The translations under genes were made by a program, and so were the position numbers. DNA of 19,177 nt. It comes from an uncultured Porphyromonadaceae bacterium. GTDB taxonomy: Bacteria > Bacteroidota > Bacteroidia > Bacteroidales > Muribaculaceae. Positions 15,818 to 19,177 of this stretch are shown piece by piece. Under the pieces are notes generated by a model. That model was not told the origin of the DNA. It was given only the letters and a program-made list of their open reading frames with translations, and ran no database searches. The stretch is from positions 1 to 19,177 of the forward strand of contig URZG01000012.1 of assembly GCA_900552325.1 (NCBI GenBank), read 5' to 3'. The stretch's first letter is position 1; every line of letters starts with the position of its first letter.

Positions 15818-17058
15818 TTGATAATATTTAAATCTCTTATTGAGTATATTTCGGTTGATATTTCGCCCAAAGGTCCGCTTTCGGCCTGCGTGGCGCACTG
15901 TATTTTAACGAAATCGATGTATTCCAGCATGACAGGAGTGCCGTCGGCATTGACTGCATTGGATATCCTGAACCCGCAATGGCTTCCGGGGCCGAGACTC
16001 GGATCGCCAAGATCATCCGACCCGATATTGTCGGCATATCCCCAAGGATAGGGATTATTGCTCCACATGCCGCCTGATGGATTCAGCTCGTTGCGCGGAG
16101 ATATGCGTGAGCCGTAGAGTGTATAGGAATCAGCGTTTATCCACGCCGGGTAATATGCACGCGCGGCCTTTTTAAGAGACGTCAGATGAGTCACTTTGCC
16201 TTCATTTCCGTCGGCATCGGTCCACGACACATCCGCTCCTGATGAAGCCGGCCTGAAATATGTGATATGCGTATTATGTATTGTGGCTGGATCATAATAT
16301 TCGCTTCCCCGAAGTTCATACCATTCGTCATCGGGCAAACCGTTTCCATTGACATCCTGCATCACCCACACAATACCCGGTTCATTGCTGGCTCCGTGGT
16401 CCGAAACAAAGGCATTTCCACGGATTGCAAAATCGTAATCTTTTCCGGACGCAACGACACTGTGGTCGAAACCGGCCACAAGATAGCCTCCGAACGCGCC
16501 TAACGATACCATTTTCCCATCTGCGAGGCGTTCCTGCGCCCAGGCAGCCGCTTGCGACTGTGTCGTCACCTCTTTTGCCTCGCCGACAAACTGCCCCGGT
16601 GCCGGAATGTACTCGAACACATCAGTAATGAAAGCCGAGGGGGAGCCTGACAGATTGCGCATACGGCTCTTTTCGGTAGCGTCCACCGCCACGATGGCAC
16701 AATCCGTGGTATATGTGTTTCCATCGGCTGAAATTTCGACTTTCACCGTATATTTACCGGGTAGTTCGGGAGTATAATCAATCATATCGCCATCGGAAGT
16801 CATAACCGATCCGTTGACCGTCCAGATGAATTTACCATCGTAATCCGGAGCCACCGCAACCAGACAGACTTTCCTGCCGGGGAATGTATAGCGGTCTGCA
16901 CACATCGTCATTCCTGACAATGGCATTATACGCAACTTCGCATCATTCCCGGATATTGCGCCGGGTTCTTCCTTACCACCTGCCGGGATTACTTCATCTT
17001 TATTGCAGGCAGTCATAACGAGAATGAGTGCCCCGGATAAATATACAAACCTTCTCAT
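15814..17058 (-). CDS. Surface lipoprotein with PKD/Ig-like domain and unassigned C-terminal domain, in the B12 operon
   Basis: Function not established. The 414-residue protein has a lipoprotein signal (lipobox LVMTAC, then NKDE, acidic as in surface-exported lipoproteins). Residues about 40-130 look like a PKD/Ig-type beta-sandwich (FIWTVNGSVMTSDGD... PGKYTVKVEISADG). The larger C-terminal part (about 145-414) is aromatic and Gly-rich. It contains DVNGNGLPDDEWYELRGSEY, which resembles a calcium-binding Asp/Asn loop, and ends EYIDFVKIQ...STEIYSIRDLNII, like a jelly-roll strand pair. Similar cell-surface proteins occur in Bacteroidetes, but I cannot name the family. It lies between two propeller genes with ATGA overlaps at both ends and is under the B12 riboswitch. 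A role in corrinoid capture, or in handling a carrier or glycan, is a reasonable guess. Confidence 0.8.
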   Translation of the reverse strand: MRRFVYLSGALILVMTACNKDEVIPAGGKEEPGAISGNDAKLRIMPLSGMTMCADRYTFPGRKVCLVAVAPDYDGKFIWTVNGSVMTSDGDMIDYTPELPGKYTVKVEISADGNTYTTDCAIVAVDATEKSRMRNLSGSPSAFITDVFEYIPAPGQFVGEAKEVTTQSQAAAWAQERLADGKMVSLGAFGGYLVAGFDHSVVASGKDYDFAIRGNAFVSDHGASNEPGIVWVMQDVNGNGLPDDEWYELRGSEYYDPATIHNTHITYFRPASSGADVSWTDADGNEGKVTHLTSLKKAARAYYPAWINADSYTLYGSRISPRNELNPSGGMWSNNPYPWGYADNIGSDDLGDPSLGPGSHCGFRISNAVNADGTPVMLEYIDFVKIQCATQAESGPLGEISTEIYSIRDLNIIK

Positions 17059-18314
17059 CTGACTGCTATTTTTCTATTCCCGAAAATATATATTCCCGGG
17101 GGAAGGTTCATGACATCGGCGATAACGGCATCTGTAAGTACGACTCTTCCATCCGGAGTGAAAACCGGCCGTGCCGCCTCCCCCTCTTCCGTTATCGGTG
17201 AGGCCAAAGAAGAAACCGCCGCCGGATACAGTACCTGCGCAGGAAACCAATATCCCTCCGGCATTTCCAATGTTTTATCAGAAATCAGTTCTCCGGTCAT
17301 GGAGTCAGCCGAATACACCCTGAAACAGCCATTGAAATAATCGCCTGCGGCCTCGGTGGCGATTATCGTCACCGATCCGTCGTATGGATTCATGCTTATT
17401 CCCTGCCCGTAAAGCGAATTATCGAACTCTCCCGTTGCGGCAGGTAAGGTTATGAAGTCAGAAATATATTCTTTGCGTTCGGTATCATAGCGGCCTACTG
17501 TGGAGGAATACCGGCGAGCCATCAGCAACGCACCGTGTGCATCGTCGTATACAAACGGCTGGAGTGTCCAGGATTCCCATACGTCGGTCATTGACGCATC
17601 AATTCCTTCGATATCGATCTTCCGGACGTAAAGATCAGCTGACGATATCTCCACTATCTCCCCCGTAGATTCGGTTGTACCCACAAATACGCGGCCGGTG
17701 TCGGAGCAGGTGACAGCCGTTGCTCCGCTGACAGGAATTATCTTCATCACCTCATCCGTCTCAACATCCACAACAACGATTCCGTCGCGCCGGCTCACAG
17801 CAAAGAGTTTTCCGTCAAGCATCAGGCTTTGTCCGAACATTCCTGACGAGAGTCCGGGAGCGGTAACGCGCCCCGTCACCGCCATATTCTTCAGGTCTAT
17901 TATATAAAGTCCTTCCGATGTGGAAAGATATCCTTTTTCAGGCGAAATGGCGCTGAGATAAAAAGCCTGTGTATGTCTCGGAAGTTCTGTCAAGGCCCCG
18001 TTATATTTAAGAGATGAAGCCTCCATCGACGTTATGAATCCGCCCCCGGCCGCCTCTTTGCTTACTATGTATACCTTGCCGTCACAGCAGCATCCCGACT
18101 GGGATGTAGTGCCGAGATAATAACCCTGATTCTGTTTCGAGAAGGCCCTGTATATGCGAGAGCCGTCCTCTCCGAAAAAAGCAACAGAACCATAATCGGC
18201 CCCATATTGCCCCTCGCATACGATCAGCATCCCCCGGCTGAAGTCGGTGGCGCCCAATGCCCCTGCTGACAACATGGTCAACGAGACAATAAGTGATTTT
18301 CTGAAAACGGCCAT
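17055..18314 (-). CDS. Secreted beta-propeller protein (DUF5074/YncE-like, BtuG-related) with C-terminal sorting-like tail
   Basis: First gene of the riboswitch operon. Residues 1-22 form a Sec signal peptide (ALGA cleavage region) with no lipobox Cys, unlike the second propeller of the operon. Blades of the YncE/BtuG kind recur: YIIDLKNMAVTGRVTAPG, VVVDVETDEVMKIIPVSG and VEISSADLYVRKIDIEG. The C-terminus, FTPDGRVVLTDAVIADVMN followed by LPPGIYIFGNRKIAVR, resembles the short type A C-terminal sorting tails seen in many Bacteroidetes secreted proteins. An unusual CCC triplet follows SQSG near residue 75. Context suggests corrinoid binding at or beyond the outer membrane, but ligand residues are not identifiable. 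The start ATG lies just past the riboswitch terminator, and the stop overlaps the next start by 4 nt. Confidence 0.82.
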   Translation of the reverse strand: MAVFRKSLIVSLTMLSAGALGATDFSRGMLIVCEGQYGADYGSVAFFGEDGSRIYRAFSKQNQGYYLGTTSQSGCCCDGKVYIVSKEAAGGGFITSMEASSLKYNGALTELPRHTQAFYLSAISPEKGYLSTSEGLYIIDLKNMAVTGRVTAPGLSSGMFGQSLMLDGKLFAVSRRDGIVVVDVETDEVMKIIPVSGATAVTCSDTGRVFVGTTESTGEIVEISSADLYVRKIDIEGIDASMTDVWESWTLQPFVYDDAHGALLMARRYSSTVGRYDTERKEYISDFITLPAATGEFDNSLYGQGISMNPYDGSVTIIATEAAGDYFNGCFRVYSADSMTGELISDKTLEMPEGYWFPAQVLYPAAVSSLASPITEEGEAARPVFTPDGRVVLTDAVIADVMNLPPGIYIFGNRKIAVR

Positions 18315-18320
18315 ATCTCT

Positions 18321-18358
18321 AAAAAAACAATCCCGGCAACCGCAAACGATAGCCGGGA
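18321..18358 (-). terminator. Riboswitch expression-platform terminator
   Basis: On the minus strand TCCCGGC (18358-18352) pairs with GCCGGGA (18337-18331), and seven T follow (18327-18321). It ends only 6 nt before the ATG at 18314. Ligand-bound aptamer would favour this hairpin and shut off the operon. Because it abuts the start codon it might also block ribosome entry. Confidence 0.8.
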
Positions 18359-18439
18359 AAAGATTGGCGTAGAACTTGAACGAAACGTAAAGCAGTCACG
18401 GTCAGACCGGAAGTTCCGCATCAAGCATTTCGGCCTATT

Positions 18440-18642
18440 ATCCCGCAGGCTCCTGAATGCGATCGCTTCCGGCAGGTATTCTGACTTGTCCCTCATCCGG
18501 AGCGCGCCTTCCCGAAGCACTGGCTTCAGTGACATATTGCGCCCGGTTGCCGGTAACCGGCAGGGGATTTACAGCAGCGGGTACTGTCGACGGATTTTCA
18601 CCGTGTTCCCTGACCTCCCGCCGTGGCAGGAGGATTCCAAAA
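18440..18642 (-). promoter_or_regulatory. Cobalamin riboswitch (aptamer) of the btu operon
   Basis: Read on the minus strand the leader contains the conserved B12 aptamer blocks in order: GGGAACACGGTGAAAATCC (about 18592-18610, consensus GGGAA...GGUGnAAaUCC), CCCGCTGCTGTAAATCCCC (about 18563-18581), CACTGaagcCAGTG with CGGGAAGG (about 18508-18533), and the B12 box AGTCAGAATACCTGCCGG (18469-18486). The presence of the CACTG/CGGGAAGG arm points to the adenosylcobalamin-type class. About 100 nt of expression platform with small hairpins follow, then the terminator. Edges are approximate; the 5' edge is taken from the predicted transcription start. Confidence 0.93.
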
Positions 18643-18648
18643 GCGTTG

Positions 18649-18680
18649 CAAATTTAATGAGAATTTATGAGAAAGCCATA
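18649..18680 (-). promoter_or_regulatory. Promoter of the btu operon
   Basis: Minus-strand TAAATTTG (complement of 18649-18656) matches TAnnTTTG exactly. TATG, 20 nt upstream (18677-18680), is a one-mismatch -33 element. The start near 18642 lies right before the riboswitch aptamer, giving a leader of about 330 nt to the first start codon. Confidence 0.68.
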
Positions 18681-18698
18681 TAGTATGGGAAAAAATTG

Positions 18699-18706
18699 TA
18701 ATTTTG
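18699..18706 (+). promoter_or_regulatory. Promoter -7 element of alkD (near-leaderless transcript)
   Basis: TAATTTTG at 18699-18706 is an exact -7 match, and the alkD ATG starts 6 nt later at 18712. Transcription would begin at or within a few bases of the start codon. No good -33 element is visible about 20 nt upstream. That stretch overlaps the -33 of the divergent btu promoter. Confidence 0.5.
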
Positions 18707-18711
18707 CGGAT

Positions 18712-19177
18712 ATGAATACCCATACCGCCACGGCAATACAGAACACAATACGCAGAGAAGCCGATGCGCAACAACAAAAGATTCTCATGCGCTTCTTTAA
18801 AACCGGTCCCGGAGAATATGGCGAAGGCGACCGTTTCCACGGAGTGCGGGTACCGAGAATAAGGGAACTTGTCAGACAATACAAGAACACAGCGACCCTC
18901 GACGACGTGCGGTATCTTATCGCCTCGGAATACCATGAGGAACGTCTTGCCGGATTGCTCCTTCTTATAGAATTATACAACCGGTCGAAAAAGAAACGCC
19001 GTCATGAGGAGACAAAATTTATGGTAGACTTCTACCTGTCGGTAATCGACCGGGGAAACAACTGGGACCTTGTGGATATGGTAGCGCCGAAAATCCTCGG
19101 AGACTATGTGGCAGACAACAAGGAGGAAAATTACCTCCTTTATGAACTCGCACGGATGGATGACAGTTTGTGGCACC
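18712..19177 (+). CDS. alkD: AlkD-type DNA alkylation repair protein, N-terminal 155 residues (3' end beyond window)
   Basis: AlkD proteins are HEAT-like-repeat DNA glycosylases that remove positively charged alkylated bases such as N3-methyladenine and N7-methylguanine. The open frame begins MNTHTATAIQNTIRREAD. It shows the family motif RFFKTGPGEYGEGDRFHGVRVP (about 27-48) and NNWDLVDMVAPKILG, which carries the conserved Trp and Asp of the active-site groove. The family is usually about 220-240 residues, so about two thirds is visible. The ATG at 18712 is needed to keep the family N-terminal helix; the next Met, at residue 26, would remove it. It is divergent from the btu operon and unrelated to it in function. 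Confidence 0.93.
   Translation, partial: MNTHTATAIQNTIRREADAQQQKILMRFFKTGPGEYGEGDRFHGVRVPRIRELVRQYKNTATLDDVRYLIASEYHEERLAGLLLLIELYNRSKKKRRHEETKFMVDFYLSVIDRGNNWDLVDMVAPKILGDYVADNKEENYLLYELARMDDSLWH

Noticed and set aside
15818..15898. Upstream extension of the BtuG-type gene by 27 codons
   Set aside because: It would place a charged stretch before a complete lipoprotein signal peptide and overlap the previous gene by 85 nt. The ATG at 15817 gives the ATGA junction seen elsewhere in the operon.
1..19177. CRISPR arrays, tRNA/rRNA genes, transposons or phage genes
   Set aside because: I found no regularly spaced repeats, no tRNA-like cloverleaf, no transposase or integrase motif and no flanking direct repeats. 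All large genes are of chromosomal type.

Overview
The window looks like chromosomal DNA from a member of the Bacteroidales. The evidence is as follows. Several gene starts are preceded by the Bacteroidetes promoter pattern (TTTG-like element, about 20 nt, TAnnTTTG). Clear Shine-Dalgarno sites are lacking. Surface lipoproteins carry acidic residues just after the lipobox Cys. There is a complete outer-membrane vitamin B12 uptake locus with BtuG-type beta-propellers. A gut genus near Muribaculaceae is plausible, but I infer this only from overall feel. I see no tRNA, rRNA, insertion sequence, integrase or CRISPR array.

Left part (1-4213): the 5' two thirds of gyrA lies on the minus strand and runs off the left edge. 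It is divergent from a biotin-dependent carboxyltransferase gene (oadA/pycB type) on the plus strand. That gene shows an apparent one-base deletion near 2353-2357, which splits it into two frames, and an unusual Ala/Pro/Lys-rich insert within the catalytic domain. A strong intrinsic terminator follows.

Middle part (4214-9755): an 825-nt gap without a protein gene contains a convincing promoter, about 180 nt that fold into a long multi-stem structure, and a perfect 12-bp terminator. This is a free-standing structured RNA candidate, possibly 6S-like. Then come ndk and an M23/LysM peptidoglycan hydrolase (plus strand), and a strong stem-loop shared with the convergent pair of a CpsB/YwqE-type PHP phosphatase and a Wzx-like polysaccharide flippase (minus strand, TTG start). 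A small outer-membrane-type secreted protein (plus strand) follows.

Right part (9769-18680, minus strand): a seven-gene B12 acquisition operon is led by an adenosylcobalamin-class riboswitch with a terminator next to the first start codon. In transcription order it encodes a secreted beta-propeller with a C-terminal sorting-like tail, a PKD-like surface lipoprotein, a BtuG-type surface beta-propeller lipoprotein, a BtuB-type TonB-dependent receptor, a BtuF-type binding lipoprotein, the BtuC permease and the BtuD ATPase. Five of the six junctions are 4-nt ATGA overlaps and the sixth overlaps by about 20 nt, so the chain from cell surface to cytoplasm is probably translationally coupled. Surface proteins would capture corrinoid and hand it to BtuB. 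BtuF would take it up in the periplasm and BtuCD would import it. Divergent from this operon, an AlkD-type DNA glycosylase gene runs off the right edge.
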